A stretch of DNA of 64,000 bases from Siphonodentalium dalli (taxonomy: Eukaryota > Mollusca > Scaphopoda > Gadilida > Siphonodentaliidae). A model generated the notes under the pieces. It made no database searches, was not told the origin of the DNA, and saw nothing but the letters and a program-made list of their open reading frames with translations. Below, piece by piece: positions 24,301-31,410 of the stretch. Location: the NCBI GenBank assembly GCA_032622095.1, contig CP136061.1:21580991-21644990 (forward strand). Reading direction: 5' to 3'. Made by a program: the position numbers and the translations under genes. Each line of letters starts with the position of its first letter. The stretch's first letter is position 1.

Positions 24301-25981
24301 AAATTTGCTATTAACTTTATTGCTCGTGCCTCCTCCTGGGCTTGCATTCTAATCCATATAGTTCAGTGTGAACGGCTTCCTTTGGCGGAAATATGATATT
24401 TTTAAAAATATAATATATATTTCCTTAAAGAAAGCCTGAACACTGAACTATCATAGGGCCCTCCCATGGCGGTGCCATTCCCAACCCCACAACTCGCCAA
24501 TCTCCTGATTGAGTTGAAAATAAGCTGACGAATTCAATCGGTTATATTGGGACTGCGCATGCGTGACTGATTCCGAGCAAGCCACTGAAGACCGCGAGGG
24601 ATCGTAGGCGACCACAAAAAGTTAACCCCTTTTCTACTATGGTTTACAAACGCAGGACATATATCCATATAGTTCAGTGTTCAGGCTTTCTTTAAGGAAA
24701 TATATATTATATTTTTAAAAAAACTTGATAGCATGTTTAAATGAAAGCATCAATGACACTGTAGCTCAGTTGCAGTGGGGATAATATAATACATTACAGT
24801 CTATGGATCAATAAGGAATGCGGAAAGATTAAATGTTTAAGTAATACCAGAGGTATTTAATGATGCAGCAAGTCAAATCCATGATGGTTGCCAATGTTTT
24901 TGATTGAATATCATTCAAATTCGATATCTCCCATCTAGAAGTGATACTAAATATGCCTGTAAATTTTCAAAACATTTCTCCAATAAATGTCGGCTGCAGA
25001 TACTATGTCAACGGATTTATAAATGTGAAATCCAAGATGGCCACTGGCGGCCATTTTGTTTTAAACATAATTCGGCAATGAAAGTGTCAATGACACAAAA
25101 GATCAACTTGGAGAGGGCTAGCTAATGTTACAGTTAATGGTGCGATAAGGAATGCAGAAAGTTTGCCACTAGCGGCCATGTTTTTCAAAGTAAATCGGAA
25201 AAATTTTGTGGTCACCCAGAAGATCCATATGATGTTTGGTGATGCTCGGGTGAGGGATGTGGTCTGTAGGGTGTGCCAAAGGATTTATTCATGCAAACAT
25301 TCAGATACAAGATGGCTGCCGGCTGCCATGATTTTCATTCAAAATCGATAGGTCCCATCTGGAGGTGATCCTAAACATGCCTGTAAATTTTCAAAACAAT
25401 AAATGCGGGCTGCAGGGTGTGTTGATGGATTCAAATTTGAAATCCAAGATTGCGGCTGGCAGCCATGTTTTTCAGAATTCTAGAGGTCACCACGAAGATC
25501 CATATGAAGTGATGATCGGATGACAGATGTGACCTGTAGGGTGTGCTAAAGGAAATTGTTGACAGATGGACTCCAAAGCATGGCAACAGCTAAACAAAAC
25601 TACCAATTCTAAACAGTGGTGAAAAATGTTGGACATATATTTTTCATGTTCTGGTTGCCATTTTCAAGCCATCATAAGTCACTTGGTCTATAATTTCTCA
25701 GTCTAACATATTTAAGAGAGCTCAAAACAACAAACACCTCAAAGAGCAAACATATGCTATTATCTTGGAAGTAGTGGTTTATATTAATCAGGACCTAGGG
25801 CTAATAGGGACATAACTCAGGCTTGATATTTACCCAAGTCTTCTTTAATTTTAGACATACAGTGAAGAAGAGGAAGCTGAAATTCAAGCGAACGGCCAAC
25901 AATTCTGATGATGAGATAGACACTGGTTTAGCTTTACAAGATGACGAAGATATTGCTATGAGACTTCTGAGTGGTCATTAA
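198..25981 (+). CDS. DDX10: DDX10 (Dbp4/Hca4-type) DEAD-box RNA helicase, 3' part of gene, 11 exons
   Basis: ATP-dependent RNA helicase which, in the yeast and human family, acts in the nucleolus on early pre-rRNA and snoRNA (U14, small-subunit processome) steps. Joining the exons 198-360, 1719-1803, 2300-2401, 3507-3594, 5258-5346, 6205-6869, 14700-14830, 15992-16144, 17088-17144, 21242-21441 and 25855-25981 gives 619 continuous residues with matching phases at every junction. The order follows human DDX10: LHG (motif IV region), [10 protein letters not shown] (motif V), HRVGRTAR (motif VI), the DUF4217-type [12 protein letters not shown] block, [14 protein letters not shown], an acidic Ser/Asp tail, EEDKFDK/KIKQKHR, and a C-terminal DTGLAL...LL end. 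The N-terminal half (Q motif, Walker A, DEAD) is outside the window. Unusual points are the repeated donor after exon 1 and large transposon-filled introns (7.8 kb after exon 6). Identification is from remembered family sequence. Confidence 0.95.
336..814 (+). repeat. Exon-intron boundary minisatellite, 8 copies of a 60-63 bp unit carrying the DDX10 exon 1 donor
   Basis: GATATCGCAGCC recurs at 339, 399, 462, 525, 585, 645 and 705, with an eighth truncated copy at 761. Spacings are 60, 63, 63, 60, 60, 60 and 56. Each unit holds the end of exon 1 (motif V coding), the donor GGTCTAG|GTGAGAGT and about 35 bp of intron. Copies differ by only a few bases. The reading frame stays open from exon 1 through copy 7 and ends at 783-785. 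Confidence 0.97.
930..1340. repeat. Dispersed repeat family A (TTTGCAGAATGAGG), inverted pair
   Basis: Contains CATTTGCAGAATGAGGTCC and its inverse GGGACCTCATTCTGCAAATG around a core with GTGATGCTAGCC. The same modules recur near 3300, 20500, 29640, 50040, 51950 and 60480. Probably a non-autonomous transposon; class not recognised. Confidence 0.75.
1719..1803 (+). CDS. DDX10: DDX10 exon 2: motif VI
   Basis: 85 bp: two bases complete Asp of RGLD, then 27 codons [20 protein letters not shown] followed by HRVGRTA (motif VI, arginine fingers), and two bases of the next Arg codon. Acceptor CTTTTCAG, donor CCAG|GTTAGA. Almost identical to the vertebrate protein. Confidence 0.95.
2300..2401 (+). 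CDS. DDX10: DDX10 exon 3
   Basis: Completes HRVGRTAR and continues [17 protein letters not shown], matching human YKEDGEALLILLPSE, then an [14 protein letters not shown] segment. This is the end of the RecA2 domain. Acceptor ATTTTGTAG, donor ATCAA|GTAATA; ends in phase 2. Confidence 0.94.
2486..2723. repeat. TTAA-flanked hairpin MITE (TTAACCCTTTCATGAC family)
   Basis: Begins TTAACCCTTTCATGACTGGA and ends in the inverse CATGAAAGAGTTAA. Two internal hairpins are built from AATGCATTCTCTTATATATG and its complement. Ends and target site suggest a piggyBac-like non-autonomous element. Confidence 0.8.
3279..3415. repeat. Family A repeat, partial inverted pair
   Basis: TAAGCAGAATAAGGTCCCCAG facing GGAGACCTCTTTCTGCAAATG around GATGCTAGCCCGCTGTGCGG. 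Same modules as 930-1340. Confidence 0.65.
3450..3503 (+). repeat. Two perfect 27-bp direct repeats abutting the exon 4 acceptor
   Basis: The 27-bp unit starting CTCAATCTGATGACAAGC occurs at 3450-3476 and 3477-3503 without mismatch; CAG and the exon follow at once. The unit includes the pyrimidine tract and a possible branch-point segment, so the 3' splice region is duplicated. Confidence 0.95.
3507..3594 (+). CDS. DDX10: DDX10 exon 4
   Basis: Encodes [15 protein letters not shown]...ELKASAQR after a split Lys codon and an Ala. It aligns with human NPEKLIDVQKKLES...DLKERAQR, so it is the linker into the DUF4217 region. Acceptor CTTTCAG, donor AGG|GTAAGG; ends in phase 0. It diverges more than its neighbours but phase and position fit. 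Confidence 0.88.
3763..3997. repeat. TTAA-flanked hairpin MITE, diverged copy
   Basis: TTAACCCTTTCATGACATG at the left and GTCATGGACGGGTTAA at the right, with two diverged TCTTATATATTGC-type hairpins inside. Same family as 2486-2723. Confidence 0.75.
4490..5060. repeat. Host element with ~50-bp inverted ends, split by a TTAA MITE
   Basis: AATCACTTTATTGAACTGGT on the left is mirrored by ACCAGTTCAATCATGTGATT on the right; AAGGCAGGGAC and GTCCCTGCCTT form an inner stem. The 400-bp element at 4546-4945 sits inside it. Confidence 0.65.
4546..4945 (+). repeat. 400-bp TTAA MITE (TTAACCCTTTACCCAACA family)
   Basis: Starts TTAACCCTTTACCCAACA and ends TGTTGGGTAAAGGGTTAA, with GGCCAAAACCGGCC near one end and two hairpins of the AATGCATTCTCTTATATATG type. 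Nearly identical to 42274-42673 (same length, few differences); also at 8641-9041 and 61233-61623 in the other orientation. The similarity implies recent mobility. Confidence 0.9.
5258..5346 (+). CDS. DDX10: DDX10 exon 5 (DUF4217 core)
   Basis: [20 protein letters not shown] matches human CFVSYVRSVYLMKDKEVFDV; 29 codons plus two bases. Acceptor CTTTTCAG, donor TCAGA|GTAAGT. This helical block follows the helicase core in Dbp4-type proteins. Confidence 0.95.
6001..6128 (+). repeat. 20-bp minisatellite, about 6 copies, upstream of the exon 6 acceptor
   Basis: GGAGGCATAATATATTACAG repeats at 20-bp intervals (GGAGGCATAA at 6011, 6031, 6051, 6071, 6091 and 6111). Each copy contains TTACAG|GGAGG, which looks like a weak acceptor, and the array ends about 75 bp before the true acceptor. 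Confidence 0.95.
6205..6869 (+). CDS. DDX10: DDX10 exon 6: end of DUF4217 and acidic Ser-rich tail
   Basis: Starts in phase with [15 protein letters not shown] (human SLGLAVAPRVRFLQK), then a long low-complexity region of Ser, Asp, Glu and Lys (for example [16 protein letters not shown]) and [19 protein letters not shown], which corresponds to the human DADFLKVKRHNVF segment. The acidic serines look like casein kinase 2 sites (inference). Acceptor ATATTTTAG before 6205. The chosen donor GGCAA|GTAAAA leaves phase 1; a weaker phase-0 GT lies about 30 bp earlier. Confidence 0.88.
6980..7211. repeat. TTAA-family repeat (TATACATTGGAATGG type), right part
   Basis: ATTGGAATGATCTATTATTT, AAAGCAGACGACA and AATGAGTATTTAGTTAA are shared with 15470-15707, 39080-39323 and 61779-62013. 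The left end is degenerate. The right TTAA is shared with the next element. Confidence 0.7.
7208..7656. repeat. TTAA MITE (TTAACCCTTTGAGTGCCAGG family)
   Basis: Starts TTAACCCTTTGAGTGCCAGG, ends CACTGAAAGGGTTAA and carries one AATGCATTCTCTTATATATG hairpin. The inner GGGCCGATGAGATCGGCCCC stem is near the right end. A shorter relative is at 62069-62307. Confidence 0.8.
8055..8640. repeat. Diverged tandem repeats with GGATGATAACTTTAG module
   Basis: GATAACTTTAGTAAGTCTGA and TTCAAATTTGGGTTC-type modules recur about every 120-180 bp. The same modules in inverse orientation fill part of the large element at 43513-45040. Confidence 0.7.
8641..9041 (-). repeat. 401-bp TTAA MITE (TTAACCCTTTACCCAACA family), inverted copy
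   Basis: Reverse orientation of 4546-4945 with the same two hairpins and CCGGTTTTGGCCGG at the right end. Complete termini on both sides. Confidence 0.9.
9590..12960. repeat. Three-fold ~0.9-1.15 kb repeat with AGCTCCCAATAATCGGACA submodules
   Basis: Long modules recur in order: GGTAATTTTTCTATTTGA at about 9835, 10729 and 11640; CATGTGGTCCCA at about 9867, 11024 and 11936; CAGTTTGGCGGGG at about 10170, 11320 and 12258. Short TAGCTCCCAATAATTGGACA units alternate between them. Ends of a hAT-like family (GTTGCAGCCCTA) occur at 10858-10867 and 11767-11776. Non-coding; lies in the large DDX10 intron 6. Confidence 0.85.
12961..13858 (+). other. DDX10 intron 6, no recognised feature
   Basis: Short open frames only. 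A small foldback with GGGCTCATATTCCC and GGGAATATGAGCCC lies at about 13135-13200. No conserved protein seen. Confidence 0.6.
13859..13960 (+). repeat. Tandem ~27-bp repeat, 4 copies
   Basis: CTCCTTGATATTGGACAC occurs four times in a row with small changes. Non-coding. Confidence 0.85.
14047..14600 (+). repeat. TCCG tract plus three ~160-bp tandem units
   Basis: A CCGTCCGTCCGTCCG tract is followed by three copies of a unit with GTGCTCGGATCTCAA, ATGGATGTTCACTA and GGGTTCCATCG. A related fragment in inverse orientation lies near 1445-1530. Confidence 0.8.
14700..14830 (+). CDS. DDX10: DDX10 exon 7 (basic tail segment)
   Basis: [20 protein letters not shown] then [23 protein letters not shown], matching human ...KNFKVNKKITFTDEGEL. 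The frame is set by FNDEGE|GTATGT (phase 0 end). Two acceptors lie close together: TTCCAG before 14696 and GGAAG before 14700. Only the second joins in phase with the preferred donor of exon 6, so 14700 is chosen; the first would need another donor or an unseen exon. Confidence 0.82.
15056..15307. repeat. TTAA-flanked hairpin MITE
   Basis: TTAACCCTTTCATGAGG at the left, GTCATGGAAGGGTTAA at the right, with diverged CTTATATATGAG-type hairpins. Same family as 2486-2723. Confidence 0.75.
15470..15707. repeat. TTAA element (TTAACCCTTTATATACTAAA family)
   Basis: Starts TTAACCCTTTATATACTAAA, contains AAGTATACATTGGAATGGTC and a GATAATAAGTTCAACA stem, and ends ATGAGTATTTAGTATGTTAA. Its right TTAA is the left TTAA of the next element. 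Confidence 0.8.
15704..15940. repeat. TTAA hairpin MITE adjoining the previous element
   Basis: TTAACCTTCGATGACTGGAG to CCATGAGAGGGTTAA, with two AATGCATTCTCTTATAT-type hairpins. Ends 51 bp before exon 8. Confidence 0.8.
15992..16144 (+). CDS. DDX10: DDX10 exon 8
   Basis: 51 codons in phase 0: [20 protein letters not shown] then [20 protein letters not shown] and [11 protein letters not shown]. It aligns with human GGINLHKAKERLQEEDKFDK...KIKAKHR. Acceptor GTCTTCACAG, donor CACAGG|GTACGT. Confidence 0.95.
17088..17144 (+). CDS. DDX10: DDX10 exon 9 (19 codons)
   Basis: [19 protein letters not shown], a charged helical segment matching human EKRLKEREARREANKR. Acceptor ATCTTACAG, donor GCTGAG|GTTAGA, both phase 0. 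Easily missed because of its size. Confidence 0.9.
17171..17373. repeat. Diverged TTAA-family repeat (TATACATTGGAAT type)
   Basis: ATGGATTCTCCCATTCAGTT, AAAGTATACATTGGAATAAT and CATCAATGAATATTTAG match the 15470-15707 family. Left TTAA lost. Confidence 0.65.
17687..18450 (+). repeat. GC-rich ~140-bp satellite, about 5.3 copies
   Basis: TCTAATG(G/A)TCGAGGGGCG recurs at about 17691, 17835, 17975, 18110, 18254 and 18398 (135-144 bp apart). Each unit has GCGCCTGCGGCGCATAAGAT twice and a G-rich GGGATGGGGTGGTGGGTGGG stretch. Open frames here are by-products of the repeat. Lies in DDX10 intron 9. Confidence 0.93.
18600..19060 (+). repeat. Diverged repeats with GTCACGTGAC
   Basis: Three segments carry GATGG(C/A)C(G/A)(T/C)CAA followed by TCACGTGAC at about 18617, 18818 and 18988. 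The palindrome CACGTG is an E-box core, but repeat membership is the simpler explanation. Confidence 0.55.
19395..20478 (+). mobile_element. Non-autonomous hAT transposon with BED-finger remnant, copy 1
   Basis: Terminal inverted repeats TAGAGATGGGCGGTT / AACCGCCCATCTCTA are flanked by the 8-bp target duplication ATATGGGG (19387-19394 and 20479-20486), as expected for hAT. Near the left end a short reading frame [20 protein letters not shown] followed by [12 protein letters not shown] resembles the BED zinc finger of hAT transposases. The start codon is ATT instead of ATG and a stop follows. No transposase core remains. In DDX10 intron 9. Confidence 0.9.
20500..20885. repeat. Family A repeat
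   Basis: CTGCAAATAGTGTGTCTGTC, GCAAAATGAGGTCC and the inverse GGAACCTCAATCTGC. Same modules as 930-1340 and 60460-60895. Confidence 0.7.
21242..21441 (+). CDS. DDX10: DDX10 exon 10 (acidic tail)
   Basis: 66 codons plus [22 protein letters not shown] then an acidic Ser/Glu-rich stretch ending DEDIETE. It corresponds to the human DWSDDDDDDDDGFDP...SSEDSDSED region by position and composition. Acceptor TCTTTTAAG, donor AAAG|GTAAGC. Confidence 0.87.
21500..24715. mobile_element. ~3.2-kb element with long inverted ends, decayed
   Basis: Left segment TGAACTATATGGATATATGT...GTAGAAAAGGGGTTAAC...GCATGCGCAGTCCC is mirrored at 24528-24690 by GGGACTGCGCATGCG...GTTAACCCCTTTTCTAC...ATATCCATATAGTTCAGTG; an extra copy of the end lies at about 24350-24460. 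The interior holds short broken frames and two ~400-bp direct repeats (CTGGCTCCGACCATT at about 23320 and 23568). A DIRS-like or large DNA-transposon origin is possible; class not established. Confidence 0.65.
24880..25560 (+). repeat. Diverged tandem units with CAAGATGGC...GGCCAT
   Basis: Three units share CCAAGATGGC(C/T)-type modules, TAAATTTTCAAAACA and GGTGTGCCAAAGGAT-like strings. Non-coding intronic repeat. Confidence 0.6.
25855..25981 (+). CDS. DDX10: DDX10 last exon
   Basis: Completes a split Arg codon, then [41 protein letters not shown] and TAA at 25979-25981. Human DDX10 ends DTGLSLAEDEELVLHLLRSQ, so the final DTGLxL...LL motif is conserved. Acceptor TTAATTTTAG. Confidence 0.95.
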
Positions 25982-26119
25982 AATATGATGGCTATATATT
26001 TGTTATGAATTTTTATATTTAAATAATTACATAGAAACACCAAGCAGTCTACATACTAACTACAGCCCATTATGCCTTAATTTACCCTTTCTATACTAAA
26101 TGGAATCTCCCACCCAGTT

Positions 26120-26125
26120 AATAAA
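26120..26125 (+). promoter_or_regulatory. Possible polyadenylation signal AATAAA for DDX10
   Basis: First AATAAA downstream of the DDX10 stop, 139 bp after it. It lies inside the TTAA-family repeat, so its use is uncertain. Confidence 0.4.
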
Positions 26126-26217
26126 TGAATTCATTGGAATGGTATATTCCTCATCTGGAGGGGTTTTCAGGAAAAATAATCAGATGATAGATAATACAAG
26201 TGCAGAAGGGGTCCAAT

Positions 26218-27027
26218 CAGTGTTCGCGCTGTCGGTAGCCAAATTAGCCAATGGCTAATCTTTTTCGAATTTGGCTAATAAAAATTTCATTTGGCTAAAC
26301 TTTTGGCTAAACTTTTTTTGACCCCAAATGGAGACTGAAAGCATGAATTTTTGGCAAGTGAGTTTTCAATTCTATGATGTGAACGATCTACATGTAGTCC
26401 GAAAACATCGTAAGTGGGAATAAATCGCCGACTGTACAAAGGGAAACCCGATCGCGGACAGTACAAAGGGAAACCCGTCACTCTGCACGAAACAGCATTT
26501 TACATTTAATCCGCTAATCCCCCATTGTCTCACGGGCTCCTGCACAATGCAGTTTATGATGACATTGTATTTATGACGGTCAAGGTTTATGAGCACCATA
26601 TGTAAGACAATAGATTAATCAGCCAAATGTGAATCACGACAGATATTTTGTGGCTATTTGTCGTCAATGCCGATACATTCAAAATAATATGCATGTTTTC
26701 ATGACAGACTGTAATTTGATAATGTCGTAACAATATTAAGTTATTAGTTTCCAGATGTCACTTAGATATTTTCGCAAGGATGATTAATATTTAATGATTT
26801 AAAAAAATATATATTGATATAAAACAAAATTTTTTTACCTGTGTCTGTTAGTTTTGAAGTTTTAGTCATTAATTGTGAACCGATCAGAAAACGATGATTT
26901 AATTTGGCCATAGTTTTTTTTAATTTGGCCAAAAAACATTTGGCTAAAGTTTTTTTCATTTGGCTAATAAAAGTTTCATTTGGCTAAACTTTTGGCTAAA
27001 GTTTTTTTCGGTCCAGCGCGAACACTG
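26218..27027. mobile_element. hAT-type MITE nested in a TTAA element
   Basis: Inverted ends CAGTGTTCGCGCTG and CAGCGCGAACACTG are flanked by a perfect 8-bp duplication GGTCCAAT (26210-26217 and 27028-27035). Both subterminal regions are rich in TTTGGCTAA repeats, typical of subterminal transposase-binding repeats. No coding capacity. Confidence 0.92.
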
Positions 27028-27472
27028 GGTCCAATTAATTAGAGGGAAATGTTCTGATAATAAGTTCATGGTCGTTTGTTGAACTTATTATCTGAACATT
27101 TCCTATGGGATAACTACTCATCAATGAGTATTTAATATAGAAAAGGTTAAAAGATTGTTTCCCCATCTCCCGACCAACCCATTTTTGCTGCTATTATATT
27201 GGTTTACAAGCAGCGAGTTTTTTTTTTCAATTTATCAATTTATCTAACTTTTTTTAGAAACTTTCTAAAGAAACTAAATAACATCTTAATTTGATAATAA
27301 AGATATGAGGCCTAAACAGAACGAGGTCCCCAGAAGGTGATTTTTTTAGTGATGCTAGCCTGCTGTACATCCAGCACAATATTTTCAGACCTGGCAATAG
27401 ATGCGCCATATCTTAGCAAGGTATGTATTTTTCCCCCTAATTTAATCTGCAGATCATAACAAAACTGTGATT

Positions 27473-27988
27473 AGACCACTTTCACACAATGAACTACGAC
27501 AGATAATTACGAATAGGGTACTACGTCACTAGAATTTGGGTTCTTTCTTTTCGTTGTTGCTTTTTCCTATTCGTTGTTATGATTACGGTTTCAGATTATC
27601 AACAAAACGCACAAAATACATCATATAGTAATAAGTTCAGGATCATTTCTCAGCTCCTTAATGTTGAGGATGATTCTGTCCTTAAATTGTGGCTTAATTT
27701 TTACCTAATAGTGGTACTCAAATTGTTCATCGTCATGAAATGAGATAAGCTTGCGAAAGACAAAGTGCTAAGATATGAACTGATAACAGAATAATTAAGT
27801 TCAAAATAATCATGACACAAAGACTCGTAATCCCCTTACTGGGAGTGACAAGCACGATTGTCTCACAAACGTACTCGTGGTCGTCAATTCTGCGAAAAAG
27901 GTTTTTGGACCATCCAAAAAAATTCCGACAATACGTAGCTATTCGTAATAATTATTTGTCGTCATTCATTGTGCAAAAGGTGTCTATT
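27473..27988. repeat. Foldback element with ~50-bp inverted ends
   Basis: CACACAATGAACTACGACAG on the left faces GACGACAAATAATTATTACG (reverse strand of the right end). The interior contains no conserved frame; the 90-residue open frame from 27812 overlaps the right end and matches nothing I know. Confidence 0.7.
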
Positions 27989-28559
27989 GTAAGCTGCAAA
28001 TCACAGTATAAAAAGCTTTGTCATACTGATTTAGTTATGATTATGCCATTTCCAAGGATTAATGCTGCCCGCTACTTAAAATAAATGTGTCACTGGTTTT
28101 CTACCTTATTCAGCATACTTCTAGTGTCTCAAGCTCGATTGTAATATGGCTTGGCGGCCAAAGCAACATCAAACTAACTAAATAAATAAATCAAGCGATA
28201 AAAAACCTATTTTCTGTCCACATTCTTAAGTCAATGGTCCCATAAATTATTTTATTCACCGCTCACTACCTGTATTGCCTACATAAAGTCTGCCAAATAA
28301 ACATTACGCTTATTATGTCAATGTAGCTTTATTAGGTGAGTACTACTTTCATGATGTAATTGCATATGCAAATTTCGCAGGTAACTAGGGACGTCATTGT
28401 GATTCTGGGACATTTTATCGTCCATAATTCACCGCAATTGATACAAAATTCATAAACGGATAAGTGTTTTCTCTCTAAACCATCTATAAACCATTAGACC
28501 AAGACCATCTTAGAATAGCTATTAATAACAAGACAGTCAATGACTGTGGAGACGCTCAC

Positions 28560-29560
28560 CTACTGTAAAGACTGAGAAGAAAGGGACTTTGAAGACTAAC
28601 ACAGTCAGTACTTGTCAAAATAAGTTAAGACAAGTAGTTCTAAACATGGACATATACATGTAGCTCGGGATTTGCTGATGACCCGGGCTCTTCACCTTGA
28701 AATTTCAAAGTGCACACTACTGTCAAATCTCCAACCCCCTTTTAAACAAGATAATCTTAACCATTCCATAGTCCTAAGTTCACAAAATTAATTTTGCACA
28801 CCCCTCTTATGTTGAAATTTTATAACTGGAATGGGTGCTTCAAGCTCTCAAACTTTTGGGAATTTCCAGCCTGACATCTCCCATAAAGTCAAAATTTGTG
28901 CCCCATTACAACAGATTAACATGAAGTCGGCAAATATGGACTGTTGGTTTAAAAACATACTAGTTGGAAATTAAAATCAAATTATGAGAACTATTCATAT
29001 AGTGAGTCTAAGTGTGGTTTAAGGATGTCTTATTTTTGGTGTGAAAATCTAATCTACAACTAATGTTGTATCAGAAATGAAATTTTCAAGAGGAATCTAT
29101 ATATTATTATAACAGTAGCATACAACATAGATACAGGTAGTGTGGGTGGGGGAGCTATAACTTTTACCTCTGCCCCTAGTTGAACAAACATGAATCCCCA
29201 TGTATGAGATCTATTCATCTAGTAATTTTAAACAGTGGCTTTTAAGAGCTGAAGTTAATTGATTTTCCAAAAAATGACCCCATTTGAACAGATCTGAACA
29301 TGCCGCCCAAGGACCCTGCATACCAAATATAAGCTAAATAGACTTGAAGGTTCTTGAGAAGTAATAGTTGTTAGAATTACTATGGAGGGAGAAAGTTACG
29401 GCCCTGGCATCCCTCCCATTTGAACGCGAGTCGCCTACAGGTAAGGATTTCATATGGATTGTTGACGGATTGGATGGACAGACCAATGGATGGAAGGACT
29501 CTGACAGACCGACAGTTTAAATCCAACAACAGCAATATACATGTACCTCGATTGTTTGTT
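28560..29560. repeat. Dispersed repeat with CCAAATATAAGC and GAATTACTATGG modules
   Basis: ATTTGAACAGATCTGAACAT, ACCAAATATAAGC and AGAATTACTATGG recur in the element at 30530-30905 and are followed by GGATGGACAGACC. Interspersed repeat, non-coding. Confidence 0.55.
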
Positions 29561-29624
29561 CATAATTAGGTATAATGAGTTCACATAGATAAGTGGTTGT
29601 TAAGAAAATATTGGAACAGCCAAG

Positions 29625-30055
29625 CCTGAATTCAGTGTGTCTGAAGTCCCCAAAGAGTGAAACTAGTGATGCTATTCTGATAGGTGGGATAGCATCACCA
29701 AATTCACAATCTGGGAACCTAATTTTACTTAATCCCCAACTGCTATGGGAGACCTAGGGACAGATAGAAATTCTCCAGCTGAAGTTGGCGATGTATGCAC
29801 ACCCATTGGGCACCTCAATTATGCATTTTATCTTCTGCAAATTAGGGGATATAGAATCTGAACAGAAGGAAAAAAAGCAGCTAAAAATGTTAATTTGAGA
29901 CTCTTAGATACTTCCCCAGAAGATGAGGCCTAAGCAGAATGAGGTCCTCAGAGGGTGTATTTGGTGATGCTAGCCTGCTGTGTGGAGCAACATAATTAAA
30001 TTAACCCTCTGGGAACCTCATTCTACAAATGCCAAGCACTCTTAATTCAAGCTTG
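29625..30055. repeat. Family A repeat
   Basis: CAGTGTGTCTGAAGTCC, GAGGCCTAAGCAGAATGAGG and GGGAACCTCATTCTAC modules as at 930-1340. Convergent intergenic region. Confidence 0.7.
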
Positions 30056-30529
30056 GAGAAAAAGAAATTAATCTGATTTTAATGACCACTGAGTGATAAT
30101 GTAAACAACAAGGGTGCTTCATTGATAACACCATTAATCTCATTTAAATTATGAATGACATGAATTACACTCTCTGGGGATAGAGAGCACTATGGCATAG
30201 CAGTTGTTATCTTGTTTTATAAACATGTGTCCATCAGAGCACATGGGTGGCTTGCTGTAGTGAGAATACAAGGATATTAAAGTAATTTACTGAACATTTC
30301 GGTACATCTGTCTGTTCCTGCTTTCTCCCAAACCCCTGATTTCAACCAAATATAGTGGAGTGACTAGAGGTACCTCCCCTTCCCTCCCAAAGATGTAATG
30401 TCATAGGTTCTTCAAAATAAAATATTTTATCTAATAAAAAAAAAATATTTATTAAAAATAAAATATATATATATATATAATTTTTTTGGGTTAAATTGAG
30501 CAATAAGTTAAATCGAAAAAAAAATTCAG

Positions 30530-30905
30530 ATTTATGTCCATAGCCCCACCCACATTTGACCCAGTGACCTCATTTGAACAAATCTGAACCACAGTCACCC
30601 AAGGTACCCTCATACCAAATATGAACCCAATCGGCCCGACAACTTCAGAAAAGAAGTCGTTTTAAGAATTACTATGTGGAACAATAGTTATGGTCCTGAC
30701 ATCAACACTATTTGACTCGGTGACCTCATTTGAACAAATCTGAATGAGAGTCACCTAGGGAACATCCACACCAAATATGAACCAATTTGGTATGATGGTT
30801 TCAGAGGAGAAGATGTTTTAAAAAAAAAGTTGACAGACGGACGGACGACGGACGAGGAGTGATGACTATAGCTCCACCGGAGACTTCGTCTCAGGTGAGC
30901 TAAAA
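30530..30905 (+). repeat. Tandem repeat ending in a GGACGG tract
   Basis: Two units with TTTGAC(C/T)C(A/G)GTGACCTCATTTGA and ACCAAATATGAACC, then GACGGACGGACGACGGACG and GTCTCAGGTGAGCTAAAA. Confidence 0.65.
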
Positions 30906-31020
30906 TAACAATGAATTATTTTGCTCTAAGCTAAACGAATGTAAAACTGTGGAAAATGACAGATTTACCTCACAAAGGGCAAGTTTTTATGCGATGGATA
31001 AATAAAATATGTAGCTAATG

Positions 31021-31142
31021 TTGTCGCTTAAACTGTTTATGTCCACTTGGGGGATTTGGCATCTATTGGACTTGGCAGAGCCTCGTCCAATAGATGCTCA
31101 AATCCCCCTCACGGACATAAACAGTTTATGCGATGACACTAG
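31021..31142. repeat. ~55-bp-armed palindrome
   Basis: AAACTGTTTATGTCC...GGGGGATTTG and CAAATCCCCC...GGACATAAACAGTTT pair around CCAATAGATGC. Foldback element just beyond the METTL25 3' end. Confidence 0.85.
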
Positions 31143-31184
31143 CACATATTCTATATACAACTGTAAGGAGTACAAGCGTGATAT

Positions 31185-31190
31185 TTTATT
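31185..31190 (-). promoter_or_regulatory. Possible polyadenylation signal for METTL25
   Basis: AATAAA on the minus strand, 113 bp downstream of the METTL25 stop codon. First such hexamer after the stop. Confidence 0.5.
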
Positions 31191-31302
31191 TGATAGATGA
31201 GTTGTTGAGAAATAATGCCATTGTTTGGTCAAGAAACCGTTTTTTGAAACCTGATAAATTATTGAGCAGTTTGAAATTGAAGAACAAGTCACTGAACTTT
31301 GG

Positions 31303-31410
31303 TTATGGGAATTTCTTTAATTCAACTTTCTTGTTGGCAATTATTCCATAACATCTTGGAGACTTCTCTATATCAAAGAGTTTAACGATGTGTGCCTCTG
31401 CCACCTCATC
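31303..31410 (-). CDS. METTL25: METTL25 last exon
   Basis: DEVAEAHIVKLFDIEKSPRC then YGIIANKKVELKKFP and TAA (31305-31303). It matches human LVKLFDPVKSPRCYAVIALKK. Acceptor TTTCAG, phase 0. Confidence 0.95.
   Translation of the reverse strand, partial: DEVAEAHIVKLFDIEKSPRCYGIIANKKVELKKFP

Larger units (their letters stand above)
26077..27150. repeat. TTAA-family element interrupted by a hAT
   Basis: TTTCTATACTAAATGGAATC, CATTGGAATGGTATATTCC and the stem AATAAGTTCATGGTCGTTTG, closing TCATCAATGAGTATTTAATA before TTAA. Same family as 15470-15707, split at 26218 by an 810-bp insertion. Confidence 0.8.

Noticed and set aside
27812-28084. 90-residue plus-strand frame
   Set aside because: Overlaps the inverted end of the 27473-27988 element and shows no family resemblance.
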